A stretch of DNA of 24,646 nucleotides from JADLDV01 sp964546355 (GCA_964546355.1 CAZJJM010000005.1:1-24646), one strand, 5' to 3'; positions 14,410-22,345 are shown, counted from the first letter of the stretch. Numbers and translations are program-made. Notes: generated by a model from the sequence alone, not told the origin.

Positions 14410-15576
14410 ATGATACGCAACATTACTGTTGGAATTGACGTCGGAACATACGCAACACGCGTAGTAGTGTGCGAGCACCTCAAAGAAGAACCATTGCCAC
14501 GAATTCTCGGTACAGGCATTACTGAATCACGAGGACTCCGTCATGGATACATTGTTCACATGGAAGAAGCAATCACTTCCATCAAGCAAGCAATTTCACA
14601 AGCAGAAAAAACTGCTGGGGTTAAAATCACTCGCGCATTCCTCGCAATCGGTGGTATTAGTCTTGGAGCAGAGACAACCACTGGCAGTGCGATTATTTCT
14701 CGTGCAGACAAAGAAGTAACTGACCGTGACATTCAAAAAGCGTTTGATGATAGTCAAAATCAAGTAAACAAAACAAACAAAAAGATTATTTTTTCATCAC
14801 CTATTTCATACAAAATAGACGGAGAAGATATCTTCGGAAGACCCGAGGGACTACAAGGTATCAAACTTGAAACTCGAAGCCTTTTTGTGACATGCCTTTC
14901 ACAACACTTTGAAGACATGATTACAGCAGTCACAGAAGCCGGTGTAGAAGTGATAGATATTGTTCCTGCACCCCTCGCAAGTGCTGTTGTGACACTTACT
15001 GTCCCACAAAAAATGGCAGGTTGTGCACTTGTCGATATTGGATCAGAAACTGTTTCAATTGCTGTTTTTGAAAACAATACACCGATTTCAATGCAGGTAT
15101 TTTCTATTGGATCAACAGACATTACAAAAGATATTGCACTCGGCCTACGTGTTTCTCTCGAAGAAGCAGAGCATGTAAAGAGAGGAACAATTACTCATAA
15201 TTATCCGCAACGAAAACTCACTGATATTATCGAAGCCCGACTCACAGATATTTTTGAACTCATCGAAACTCATTTGAAAAAAATTCACCGCAGTGCTCTT
15301 CTCCCTGGTGGAGTTATTATTACTGGTGGTGGTGCACATCTTGCTGTAATCGAACAACTTTCAAAAAAACTTCTCAAACTTCCAGCAAAAATTGCGACAG
15401 CTGAAGCATTTTCACAATCAAAAAATAAAATAAAAGATCCTGCATGGTTCACCGCAATCGGCCTCTGTCTTTTACAAAAAGAATACCTTGTGACTGACAC
15501 TCCAAACACTCTCAGTAAAGGATTTAATTCTATAAGAGAACTTCTCAAGAACACTGTCAAGCAACTACTTCCATAG
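14410..15576 (+). CDS. ftsA: Cell division actin homologue FtsA
   Basis: FtsA tethers FtsZ to the membrane and recruits later division proteins. The 388-residue protein has the actin-type ATPase signatures GIDVGTYATRVVV (8-20), CALVDIGSETVSIAVF (about 205-220) and GGVIITGGGAHLAVIEQL (about 300-317). The family-specific 1C subdomain occupies about residues 80-165 (AFLAIGGISLGAETTTGSAI...FSSPISYKIDG). The C-terminal NSIRELLKNTVKQLLP forms the expected amphipathic membrane-targeting helix. ftsQ and the usual mur genes are not adjacent; the gene has its own promoter and precedes ftsZ by 78 bases. ftsZ also has its own promoter, so the two can be set independently. It ends with TAG, one of three in the window. 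Confidence 0.95.
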   Translation: MIRNITVGIDVGTYATRVVVCEHLKEEPLPRILGTGITESRGLRHGYIVHMEEAITSIKQAISQAEKTAGVKITRAFLAIGGISLGAETTTGSAIISRADKEVTDRDIQKAFDDSQNQVNKTNKKIIFSSPISYKIDGEDIFGRPEGLQGIKLETRSLFVTCLSQHFEDMITAVTEAGVEVIDIVPAPLASAVVTLTVPQKMAGCALVDIGSETVSIAVFENNTPISMQVFSIGSTDITKDIALGLRVSLEEAEHVKRGTITHNYPQRKLTDIIEARLTDIFELIETHLKKIHRSALLPGGVIITGGGAHLAVIEQLSKKLLKLPAKIATAEAFSQSKNKIKDPAWFTAIGLCLLQKEYLVTDTPNTLSKGFNSIRELLKNTVKQLLP

Positions 15577-15606
15577 GTTCTGCATGGTTTTCTTTTTCCA
15601 AAATTC

Positions 15607-15615
15607 TGGTATGAT
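15607..15615 (+). promoter_or_regulatory. Extended -10 (TGG-TATGAT) for ftsZ
   Basis: TATGAT (15610-15615) with TG at 15607-15608, the same element as at priA. Here the ATG is 39 bases downstream, so ftsZ would have a leader of about 33 bases with no Shine-Dalgarno. Confidence 0.6.
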
Positions 15616-15654
15616 AGGACGTATAGAACTTAACAGCGCTAACCGAACATTCTT

Positions 15655-16893
15655 ATGGCAAAAATTAATCCCGAAATTGAAACATCTGCACGAATCAAAG
15701 TAATTGGTGTTGGTGGGTCTGGCAAAAACGCCTTGAACCACATGATAAACGCAAAGGTAAAAGGTGTTGAATTCATCAGTATCAATACTGATATCCAAGA
15801 CCTCCACAATTCCCTTGCGGAAAAGAAAATCCACATTGGAAAAAACCTTACAAAAGGTCTCGGTGCTGGTATGAATCCAGAAATCGGCAAACGCGCTGCT
15901 GAAGAAACAAAATCTGAAATACAAGACGTCATCAAAGGATCAGACATGGTGTTCATTGCTGGTGGTATGGGTGGTGGTACTGGAACAGGTGCTGCTCCTG
16001 TGGTTGCGCGACTCGCAAAAGAACAAGGTATTTTGACTGTTGCTGTAGTAACGAAACCATTCTTCTTTGAAGGAAATCTCCGCATGCGTCTTGCAGAAAA
16101 AGGACACGAAGAACTCGAACAAGAAGTTGACGCAATCATCAGTATTCCGAATGATCGACTTCTCAGTCTCGCAGGCAAGGACACAAGTTTCAAAGATGCA
16201 TTCGCTCGTTGTGACGAAGTGCTCCGACAAGCAGTCGAAGGTATCTCAGACCTCATCACCACTCCTGGTATCATCAACGTTGACTTCGCTGACATCAAAG
16301 CAATCATGTCTGATGCAGGAAGTGCACTTATGGGTATCGGCGTAGCGTCAGGAGATGGTCGTGCAGAAAAGGCTGCTATCGAAGCAATCAATTCTCCACT
16401 TCTTGAACTCTCAATCAACGGCGCAAAAGGAGTTCTCTTCGCTATCTCTGCAGGAGAAGACCTCACACTTCACGAAGTACAAACTGCCGCAAAGATTATC
16501 ACTGAATCTATCGATAAAGATGCCAAGGTCATCTTCGGCACTATCAAAGATGAGCGTATGAAAAAAGGTGAGTTGAAAGTAACTGTTATAGCAACAGGTT
16601 TCCCTACTGATCACCCGAAGAAATCACTCTTCCAACAACAAGACACACCTCTCACCTTCCCAAGTACAATGAACAACACAAAGGAAGCAGAGAAAACAGC
16701 TCAACCAATCAAACAAGAAAAACCTGACTCATCTTCTGTTATAACTCAGACACCGACAACTCCACCGTCTGACTACATAAAGAGAATCGATCGTAAAGAA
16801 ATCGTCATCGACGCAACAACAGAAACTTTTGAAGATGACGTAGACGACGAATGGAATGCAATCCCTGCATTTCTCCGAAGACCAAAAAAGTAA
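15655..16893 (+). CDS. ftsZ: Cell division tubulin homologue FtsZ
   Basis: FtsZ polymerises with GTP into the division ring. In its 412 residues the phosphate loop GGMGGGTGTGAAPVV (103-117) and the N-terminal VIGVGGSGKNALNHM (16-30) bind GTP, and the T7 loop region NVDFADIKAIM (about 208-218) supplies the catalytic acids. A variable linker rich in Thr, Pro, Lys and Gln (about 325-385) separates the body from the conserved C-terminal peptide DDEWNAIPAFLRRPKK, the docking site for FtsA. Both FtsA and this peptide are present, so the tether is intact. A terminator-like hairpin follows at 16903. In-frame antisense ORFs over this gene are composition effects. Confidence 0.97.
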   Translation: MAKINPEIETSARIKVIGVGGSGKNALNHMINAKVKGVEFISINTDIQDLHNSLAEKKIHIGKNLTKGLGAGMNPEIGKRAAEETKSEIQDVIKGSDMVFIAGGMGGGTGTGAAPVVARLAKEQGILTVAVVTKPFFFEGNLRMRLAEKGHEELEQEVDAIISIPNDRLLSLAGKDTSFKDAFARCDEVLRQAVEGISDLITTPGIINVDFADIKAIMSDAGSALMGIGVASGDGRAEKAAIEAINSPLLELSINGAKGVLFAISAGEDLTLHEVQTAAKIITESIDKDAKVIFGTIKDERMKKGELKVTVIATGFPTDHPKKSLFQQQDTPLTFPSTMNNTKEAEKTAQPIKQEKPDSSSVITQTPTTPPSDYIKRIDRKEIVIDATTETFEDDVDDEWNAIPAFLRRPKK

Positions 16894-16902
16894 TTTTATC
16901 TA

Positions 16903-16931
16903 AAAATACACCACATAAAGTGGTGTATTTT
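16903..16931 (+). terminator. Terminator-like hairpin after ftsZ
   Basis: Perfect 12-bp arms 16903-16914 and 16920-16931 (AAAATACACCAC/GTGGTGTATTTT) with the loop ATAAA, starting 9 bases after the stop. The T run is only the TTTT of the arm. It overlaps the candidate -35 of trxB. Confidence 0.7.
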
Positions 16932-16957
16932 ACTATCACCTCAACAGGTAGTATAAT
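16929..16957 (+). promoter_or_regulatory. Promoter TTTACT-N17-TATAAT for trxB
   Basis: TATAAT (16952-16957) lies 9 bases before the ATG, with TTTACT (16929-16934) 17 bases upstream. The short stretch between them contains AGGA five bases before the ATG, one of very few possible Shine-Dalgarno sequences in the window. Confidence 0.6.
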
Positions 16958-16966
16958 AGGACACAT

Positions 16967-17905
16967 ATGGAAAAAATATTTGAACTCATGATACTAGGAG
17001 GTGGTCCTGCTGGATGTGGCGCTGCGGTCTATGCAGCACGTAAACGTCTCGATACGATACTTATCACTCCAGAATTCGGCGGGCAATCTGCTGTCTCAGA
17101 AACGATCTACAACTGGATCGGTACACCAGAAATAGGAGGACAAACACTTGCAGATGATCTCGCGGCACATGCAAAATACTACGAAGGAGATATATTAAAA
17201 ATCGTTTCTGGTCAGAAGGTTACCAAACTCAACAAAGATACTGAGACAGGACTTTTCATTGCAACAACAGAAAATGGTCACACGTATCATGCACACGCAG
17301 TACTCATCACCACAGGAAGTGGTAGACGCAAACTTGAAGCAATCAATGCTGATATATTTGAACACAAAGGTATCACCTACTGTGCATCATGCGATGGACC
17401 ACTTTTCTCTGATATGGATGTCGTAGTGATCGGTGGTGGTAATGCAGGGTTCGAATCTGCAGCCCAACTCCTCGCCTACGCAAAGAGTGTCACACTCCTT
17501 CACAAGAGTGAGCAATTCCGTGCAGATGAAATCACTGTCGAAAAAGTACTCAAAAACCCACACATGAAAGCGATCAAAAATGTCGACATTCTCCGTGTCG
17601 ATGGTGAAAAATTCGTCTCATCTCTTACCTACCGCGACAAAACAACAAATGAAGAAATCACACTCCCAACACAAGGTATCTTTGTAGAAATAGGACAAAC
17701 ACCAAATACTGAATTTGCAAAAGATGTTGTATCGCTCGACACCTATCACAAAATCCCTGTCGATCCACGCACACAAAAAACAGCGACAAAAGGACTCTGG
17801 GCTGCTGGAGACTGTACCGATGGACTCTACCATCAAAACAACATTGCGACAGGCGATGCCGTCAAAGCAATAGAAGATATTTATCAGGAGTTGAAAGCGA
17901 GATAA
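16967..17905 (+). CDS. trxB: Thioredoxin reductase-like flavoprotein, AhpF-type
   Basis: This is an FAD-dependent disulfide reductase that passes electrons from a nicotinamide cofactor to a thioredoxin-like partner. It has 312 residues: FAD motif GGGPAGCGAAVYAARK (11-26), redox pair CASC (C139, C142), dinucleotide motif GGGNAGFESA (156-165) and the second FAD motif WAAGDCTDGLYHQ near the end. Several segments look more like the C-terminal reductase part of AhpF than like classical TrxB: ARK..DT.L....FGGQ, GGGNAG instead of GGGDSA, AAGDCT..Y.Q..IATG. The NADPH-specifying HRR is LLHKSEQFRAD (177-187), so NADH may be preferred. No AhpF N-terminal thioredoxin domain, ahpC or trxA is nearby. The symbol trxB is by family; ahpF-like is the alternative. 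Confidence 0.85.
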   Translation: MEKIFELMILGGGPAGCGAAVYAARKRLDTILITPEFGGQSAVSETIYNWIGTPEIGGQTLADDLAAHAKYYEGDILKIVSGQKVTKLNKDTETGLFIATTENGHTYHAHAVLITTGSGRRKLEAINADIFEHKGITYCASCDGPLFSDMDVVVIGGGNAGFESAAQLLAYAKSVTLLHKSEQFRADEITVEKVLKNPHMKAIKNVDILRVDGEKFVSSLTYRDKTTNEEITLPTQGIFVEIGQTPNTEFAKDVVSLDTYHKIPVDPRTQKTATKGLWAAGDCTDGLYHQNNIATGDAVKAIEDIYQELKAR

Positions 17906-17911
17906 AATAAA

Positions 17912-17942
17912 ATTCCGTCATTGCGAATTGCAGTGACGGAAT
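17912..17942. terminator. Bidirectional hairpin between trxB and the convergent small gene
   Basis: Arms 17912-17924 and 17930-17942 (ATTCCGTCATTGC/GCAGTGACGGAAT) pair over 13 bp with one G-U, around a GAATT loop. On the minus strand the stem is followed by a T-rich run, so it fits best as the terminator of the gene at 17963 and also closes trxB. Confidence 0.7.
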
Positions 17943-17962
17943 CATTGTGTTAAGTAGTTTAA

Positions 17963-18340
17963 TTATGATTTTATAAGAATTTCTTCTGTATCTGTCACTA
18001 TATTATGATAAGCGACATAAATTTTTTCAGAGGCTTCTTCATAGCTAATGCCATCTCTTTTTGCAGCATCCAACGTTTGTAATAGAATTCTCTTATCTCC
18101 TAGTGTTCCTAGTAAAAGATTGGAGCCTAGAAGTAATAAAATTACACCGGAAATCATTTGAATATCAAAAAATAACAACCAATCGACACCTGGTATAACA
18201 CCACGGAAGATAAGCATGTACAACACGGCAGCAACAAATATTGTACTGATAATTGAAATTATTATTGTTAGTACAATAATTTTTGTCATAAACAAATTGT
18301 TGATGATTGCTTTTAGGGATAAATACTCTGAATTTTTCAT
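17963..18340 (-). CDS. Small two-helix membrane protein of unknown function
   Basis: I do not recognise this 125-residue protein. Two hydrophobic helices (about 17-44 and 56-79) are joined by a short loop containing RGVIPGVDW. A cytoplasmic C-terminal segment of about 45 residues follows (GDKRILLQTLDAAKRDGISY, then EEASEKIYVAYHN), probably helical and amphipathic. It is more AT-rich than the neighbouring trxB. It has a strong promoter (TTGACT-N17-TATTAT, 18460-18488) and an unusually long leader of about 112 bases that folds into an 18-bp perfect hairpin. The sequence around its start codon repeats one arm of that hairpin, which suggests control at the RNA level. It is a single-gene unit convergent with trxB. 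Confidence 0.7.
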   Translation of the reverse strand: MKNSEYLSLKAIINNLFMTKIIVLTIIISIISTIFVAAVLYMLIFRGVIPGVDWLLFFDIQMISGVILLLLGSNLLLGTLGDKRILLQTLDAAKRDGISYEEASEKIYVAYHNIVTDTEEILIKS

Positions 18341-18366
18341 TTTTTATATAGATTTAAGTTATGTGA

Positions 18367-18418
18367 AATTTATTGAATTTTTCAAATCCCTACGAGGAGC
18401 TGAAAAATTCAATAAATT
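18367..18418 (-). promoter_or_regulatory. 18-bp perfect leader hairpin with an arm repeated at the start codon
   Basis: Positions 18367-18384 and 18401-18418 are exact reverse complements with a 16-base loop, inside the leader of the gene at 18340. TGAAAAATTCA (minus strand), the first 11 bases of the 3' arm, occurs again across the start codon (18329-18339). The 5' arm can therefore pair with either. There is no T run after it, so it is not a plain terminator. Confidence 0.7.
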
Positions 18419-18459
18419 GACTCAACATCTACTTTTCCAAAGAACTATCTTATAATTAA

Positions 18460-18488
18460 ATAATATCATATTTTTATATAAAAGTCAA
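18460..18488 (-). promoter_or_regulatory. Promoter TTGACT-N17-TATTAT for the small membrane protein
   Basis: TTGACT (18483-18488) and TATTAT (18460-18465), minus strand, spacer 17. The hexamers are identical to those at 4590 and 19241. Confidence 0.75.
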
Positions 18489-18490
18489 GT

Positions 18491-18525
18491 ACTATAAAAC
18501 CCCTTATATCAAGGGGTTTTATAGT
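18491..18525 (-). terminator. Rho-independent terminator after the cyclophilin gene
   Basis: Perfect 15-bp arms 18491-18505 and 18511-18525 (ACTATAAAACCCCTT/AAGGGGTTTTATAGT) with the loop ATATC, 24 bases past the stop at 18550 and directly followed by the next -35 element. Confidence 0.85.
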
Positions 18526-18549
18526 GAACTTCAGTATTTTAATGCGTTA

Positions 18550-19200
18550 TTACTGTATCTCTTCTACTGTAACTTTCAAAATCTTTGGAGGATTTATAGG
18601 TCTATCATTTTGGTCGGTTGATAATTCTGCAATTTTATCAACAACATCAATACCACTAATAACTTCACCAAAGATTGTATAATTGTATGGAAGTGGTACA
18701 TCTTTGTGCATGATGAAGAATTGACTACCATTTGTATCCGGACCAGCATTCGCCATTGCGACTACTCCCCGCTTGTATCCTTCTTTTGCGATTGGTGAAT
18801 CTGCATTGAGTTCATCATTGAATTTATATCCTGGTCCACCCATACCTGTACCTGTCGGATCACCTCCTTGAATCATGAAATCCTTGATTACACGATGAAA
18901 GATGACATTGTCATAAAATCCTTTCTTCGCAAGTGTCACGAAATTCTCGACTGTCTTTGGTGCAAGACCATCGTATGTGTGAAATACAATATTCCCGAGT
19001 GATGTTTCAAGTGTGATAGTGTGTTGCATAGCATTTTTTGACGATGTCATAATTTTTGTTTGATCTGATAAAATTGGTTCATTTGTAGGAATCGTGTCAA
19101 TTGGAGTATCTACAGATTGTTGACGCTTTACAGTCAAAACTGTCCCCATAACAATCATTCCTATAAGCACGATTGTGATAATAATATTTTTTGTTTGCAT
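18550..19200 (-). CDS. Membrane-anchored cyclophilin-type peptidyl-prolyl isomerase
   Basis: The enzyme speeds cis-trans isomerisation of X-Pro bonds. The 216-residue protein has an N-terminal signal anchor (about 4-23), a Ser/Thr/Pro linker to about 58, and a bacterial cyclophilin domain from 60 to the end. Catalytic and substrate residues are present: FHRVIKDFMIQGGDPTGTGM (101-120) with R103 and Q111, and NGSQFFIMH (157-165). The loop Trp of human CypA is replaced, as in most bacterial forms (YNYTIFGEV). Location outside the membrane is inferred from the anchor. It may help fold surface proteins. The promoter is unclear: only a weak GATACT sits 8 bases upstream of the ATG. A strong terminator follows. 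Confidence 0.92.
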   Translation of the reverse strand: MQTKNIIITIVLIGMIVMGTVLTVKRQQSVDTPIDTIPTNEPILSDQTKIMTSSKNAMQHTITLETSLGNIVFHTYDGLAPKTVENFVTLAKKGFYDNVIFHRVIKDFMIQGGDPTGTGMGGPGYKFNDELNADSPIAKEGYKRGVVAMANAGPDTNGSQFFIMHKDVPLPYNYTIFGEVISGIDVVDKIAELSTDQNDRPINPPKILKVTVEEIQ

Positions 19201-19240
19201 ACATATCTAGTATCGCTCAAAATGTGTTTTTTGCAAAATG

Positions 19241-19269
19241 TTGACTTCATTTAAAATATACTATATTAT
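19241..19269 (+). promoter_or_regulatory. Promoter TTGACT-N17-TATTAT for the gene at 19296
   Basis: TTGACT (19241-19246) and TATTAT (19264-19269), spacer 17. It is the third copy of this exact hexamer pair in the window, with a leader of about 20 bases and no Shine-Dalgarno. Confidence 0.75.
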
Positions 19270-19295
19270 CTTTTCAGATATAAATATAGAATAAG

Positions 19296-19655
19296 ATGAA
19301 AAAAACAACAATGGTTTCAAAAGATGAAATATTCTCTTTTGAAACAAATCTTGATATAAGAATAATTGACAAGAAGCCATTTTCAATTTGTACACCTGCA
19401 CTTGGTGGTTGGTCTGGCTATCAAGTAACTTACGAAGAGAACAGGTTTTTCAAATATGCATATCTTGAATTTTATATTGCATTTATTTTTGTGTTATTTT
19501 TCATACTTTTTATGATATTTGCTAAAAATCAAACAAATAAAACAGAAATAATTTATGAAAATCAAAAAATGTATGTATGGAAATATGGAAAAGAGAAATG
19601 GACTTCAGAAAAATTATTTGATTATCGTGAATCATTTCAGCGAATGAATAATTAA
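19296..19655 (+). CDS. Small single-pass membrane protein of unknown function
   Basis: I do not recognise this 119-residue protein. One hydrophobic helix rich in Phe and Ile lies at about residues 57-76. The N-terminal part (about 1-55) is polar with a CTPALGGWSGYQVTY stretch, and the C-terminal part (77-119) is Lys-, Tyr- and Trp-rich (KMYVWKYGKEKWTSEKLFDY). It is AT-rich, with many Lys, Phe and Ile codons, unlike the adjacent uvrA. It forms a single-gene unit with a near-consensus promoter and a terminator shared with the convergent uvrA. Other small AT-rich genes in this region (17963, 22828) have the same layout, which would fit fast-evolving lineage-specific genes; this is inference. Confidence 0.65.
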   Translation: MKKTTMVSKDEIFSFETNLDIRIIDKKPFSICTPALGGWSGYQVTYEENRFFKYAYLEFYIAFIFVLFFILFMIFAKNQTNKTEIIYENQKMYVWKYGKEKWTSEKLFDYRESFQRMNN

Positions 19656-19657
19656 TT

Positions 19658-19685
19658 AAAAAGTACCACAAATGTGGTGCTTTTT
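19658..19685. terminator. Bidirectional terminator between the gene at 19296 and uvrA
   Basis: Stem AAAAAGTACCAC (19658-19669) with GTGGTGCTTTTT (19674-19685), one G-U pair, flanked by A and T runs on both sides, so it can end both convergent transcripts. The plus-strand T run extends into the uvrA stop. Confidence 0.8.
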
Positions 19686-22331
19686 TTATTTCCTCAAAAC
19701 CTTTTTCAAATATTTCCCCGTATGAGACTTCGGAGTATTCGCTACTTGTTCAGGTGTACCCTTTGCGACCAGTTGACCTCCTCCTGTTCCACCTTCTGGA
19801 CCAATATCGATAATATAGTCAGCACACTTGATAATATCGAGATTGTGTTCAATGAGAATCACACTATTTCCTTTCTGTACAAGCTGATTGAGTACCGCAA
19901 GAAGATTCGCAACATCATCATAATGAAGTCCTACAGTCGGCTCATCGAGCAGATACATCGTCTTCTCGACATGCGGACGATAGAGCTCTGAAGCAATCTT
20001 CACACGCTGTGCTTCACCACCAGAGAGTGTCGTTGCACTTTGACCGAGCTTCACATATCCGAGACCTACATCAACAAGTGTCTTCACTCGATCATAAATA
20101 GCAGGAATATCTGCAAAGAATGCCACAGCTTCTTCTACGGTCATTTGTAATACCTCATAGATATTTTTTCCTGGAGTTTTTTTATCATGAGTACTCCCAC
20201 GGTATTTTACTTGCAATGTTTCTTTATCAAAACGCTTACCTCCACACACGTCACACGTCACATAGACTGTCGGCAAGAAATGCATCTCTACCGCAATTTC
20301 ACCATTTCCTTCACACGCTTCACAGCGACCACCTTTTACATTGAAAGAGAATCTATTAGCTTTCCATCCACGAAGACGGGCTTCTTCTGTTGTCGCAAAT
20401 AGATCACGAATATGTGTAAATGCACCTGTATATGTCGCAATATTTGAACGAGGTGTCCGACCAATAGCTGATTGGTCAATGAGAATGGCACGAGAAAGAT
20501 ACTCTGTACCGGTAAATGTTGTACAGTTAAAAATCTTTGCACTTCGATATGCACGCTCATACCGAGCCTGTAAGTTTTTGTGCAAAATCTCATACATAAA
20601 AGAACTTTTTCCAGATCCTGAAACACCAGTAATACAGACAAGTCTACCAAGCGGAACATCTACATTGAGATTCGTAATATTAAACACTTTTCCTCCGGCA
20701 ATTTTAATCACACCTTTATCGGCATCACGACGCTTTTCTGGAATTTCAATTTTCACATCTCCGCGAAGATATGCGAGTGTGCGAGATTTTGAAGGATTGG
20801 TTTTTGCATCAAGGAGTTTATCGAGATAATCAGCGACGATCACTTGCCCGCCATGCACGCCAGCTTTTGGTCCAATATCGATAATATAATCAGATGCATA
20901 AATAGTATCTTCATCGTGTTCTACGACAATAATCGTATTCCCGAGATCACGCAAATTTTCGAGTGTTTTGATCAGGCGTTCATTGTCTCGTTGGTGAAGT
21001 CCGATAGTTGGCTCATCAAGTACGTAGAGCGCTCCTACAAGTCTTGAACCGAGTTGTGACGCAAGACGAATACGTTGAGATTCACCGCCAGAAAGCGTGT
21101 TTGCCTTACGATCAAGCGAAAGGTATTCGAGCCCAACATTGAGCAAGAACTGTACTCGTGCTTCAATTTCTTTCAAAATAACTTTTGCAATATCTTTTTC
21201 TTGTACGGTCAATGACAACTCAATAAAAAAGTCAGTGACATTGGTAATAGTCATTTTCGTCAAATCAACAATATTGATTTGTTTTTTCTTATCGCCAGAG
21301 AGGAGGAATACATGGAGTGCTTCCTTACGCAATCGTGCACCCTGACAATCATCACACACATCAAGTGCGCCGAAATACTTCGTCCCGAGTCCATTACAGG
21401 TCGGACATGCTCCATATGGAGAATTGAACGAGAATAATCGAGGTTCTACTTCAGGAAAAGAGAATCCATCATTCGGACAAGAAAATTTCGAAGACATGAG
21501 GAATTCCTCTCCGTTTTCAGATTCACCGCCAAAGCGAATCACCACGAGCCCGTCACTTTCTCCGAGTGCACGTTCAATAGACTCAGATAGACGCATTCGT
21601 GCATCTGCTGGAGTATCTTTGAATTCGTGAAGTGCGAGTGTGTCGATCAACACATCAATGTTGTGTGCTTTTGTCTTTGAAAGTTCGATACGGTCACGAA
21701 GATTTTTTATCTTGCCATCAACACGAACCTTACCATACCCTTTACCGAGAAGATCGTACAACATCTGATAATACTCACCCTTACGTCCACGTACAAGCGG
21801 TGCGAAAATTTCTACCGGAGTTTCACTCCACTCAACACCCATAACTGCCTTTTTACCTTTTGTGTCTTTTGCATATTCATTTACCTTTTCAAGTACAAAA
21901 GTAATAATTTCTTCATTTGAAAGTTTCTTAATTTCTTCTCCACATTCTGGACAATGAGGTCGTCCTACACGAGCATAGAGCACACGAAGGTAATCGTATA
22001 TTTCTGTAATTGTCGCTACTGTCGAGCGAGGATTATTGGAACGAGATTTTTGGTCAATAGAAATGGCAGGAGAAAGTCCTGTGATCTCATCCACGTCAGG
22101 CTTAGGCATTTGATTGAGAAATTGTCGCGCATATGCAGAAAGTGATTCAACATAGCGACGTTGCCCTTCTGCAAAGATTGTATCGAATGCGAGTGATGAC
22201 TTCCCAGAACCAGACATGCCAGTAATAACCACCATTTTGTTACGTGGCATTTCTACGTTGATATTCTTCAGATTGTGGGTTCGCGCGCCTTTGACTATGA
22301 TTTTATCACTTTCATTGTTGTGTTTACTCAT
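19686..22331 (-). CDS. uvrA: Excinuclease ABC subunit A
   Basis: UvrA is the damage-sensing ATPase of nucleotide excision repair; it loads UvrB and leaves. The 881 residues (about 940 in E. coli) contain two ABC ATPase modules. Walker A GMSGSGKSS lies at about 38-46 with signature LSGGESQRIRLASQ near 410. The second Walker A GVSGSGKSS is near 575 with LSGGEAQRVKIASE near 768. Zinc modules are at CPECGEE (about 128), CPTCNGLG...CDDCQG (about 307-332) and CEACEGNG...CDVCGG (about 667-690). An eight-residue insertion (STHDKKTP) interrupts the usual VKYRGKNI before the second signature module. The gene has its own extended -10 promoter and a leader hairpin. uvrB lies upstream on the same strand, separated by two small units. 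No LexA-like operator was seen. Confidence 0.97.
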   Translation of the reverse strand: MSKHNNESDKIIVKGARTHNLKNINVEMPRNKMVVITGMSGSGKSSLAFDTIFAEGQRRYVESLSAYARQFLNQMPKPDVDEITGLSPAISIDQKSRSNNPRSTVATITEIYDYLRVLYARVGRPHCPECGEEIKKLSNEEIITFVLEKVNEYAKDTKGKKAVMGVEWSETPVEIFAPLVRGRKGEYYQMLYDLLGKGYGKVRVDGKIKNLRDRIELSKTKAHNIDVLIDTLALHEFKDTPADARMRLSESIERALGESDGLVVIRFGGESENGEEFLMSSKFSCPNDGFSFPEVEPRLFSFNSPYGACPTCNGLGTKYFGALDVCDDCQGARLRKEALHVFLLSGDKKKQINIVDLTKMTITNVTDFFIELSLTVQEKDIAKVILKEIEARVQFLLNVGLEYLSLDRKANTLSGGESQRIRLASQLGSRLVGALYVLDEPTIGLHQRDNERLIKTLENLRDLGNTIIVVEHDEDTIYASDYIIDIGPKAGVHGGQVIVADYLDKLLDAKTNPSKSRTLAYLRGDVKIEIPEKRRDADKGVIKIAGGKVFNITNLNVDVPLGRLVCITGVSGSGKSSFMYEILHKNLQARYERAYRSAKIFNCTTFTGTEYLSRAILIDQSAIGRTPRSNIATYTGAFTHIRDLFATTEEARLRGWKANRFSFNVKGGRCEACEGNGEIAVEMHFLPTVYVTCDVCGGKRFDKETLQVKYRGSTHDKKTPGKNIYEVLQMTVEEAVAFFADIPAIYDRVKTLVDVGLGYVKLGQSATTLSGGEAQRVKIASELYRPHVEKTMYLLDEPTVGLHYDDVANLLAVLNQLVQKGNSVILIEHNLDIIKCADYIIDIGPEGGTGGGQLVAKGTPEQVANTPKSHTGKYLKKVLRK

Positions 22332-22345
22332 ATTTTACATACAGA

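Noticed and set aside
15639..16466. 275-codon open frame on the minus strand opposite ftsZ
   Set aside because: It is antisense to the conserved GTPase domain, low in complexity (Ser, Ala and Pro runs) and has no start signals.
18367..18418. Inverted repeat as an insertion-sequence terminus or attachment site
   Set aside because: There is no transposase or integrase frame nearby and no target duplication; both arms lie within one leader.
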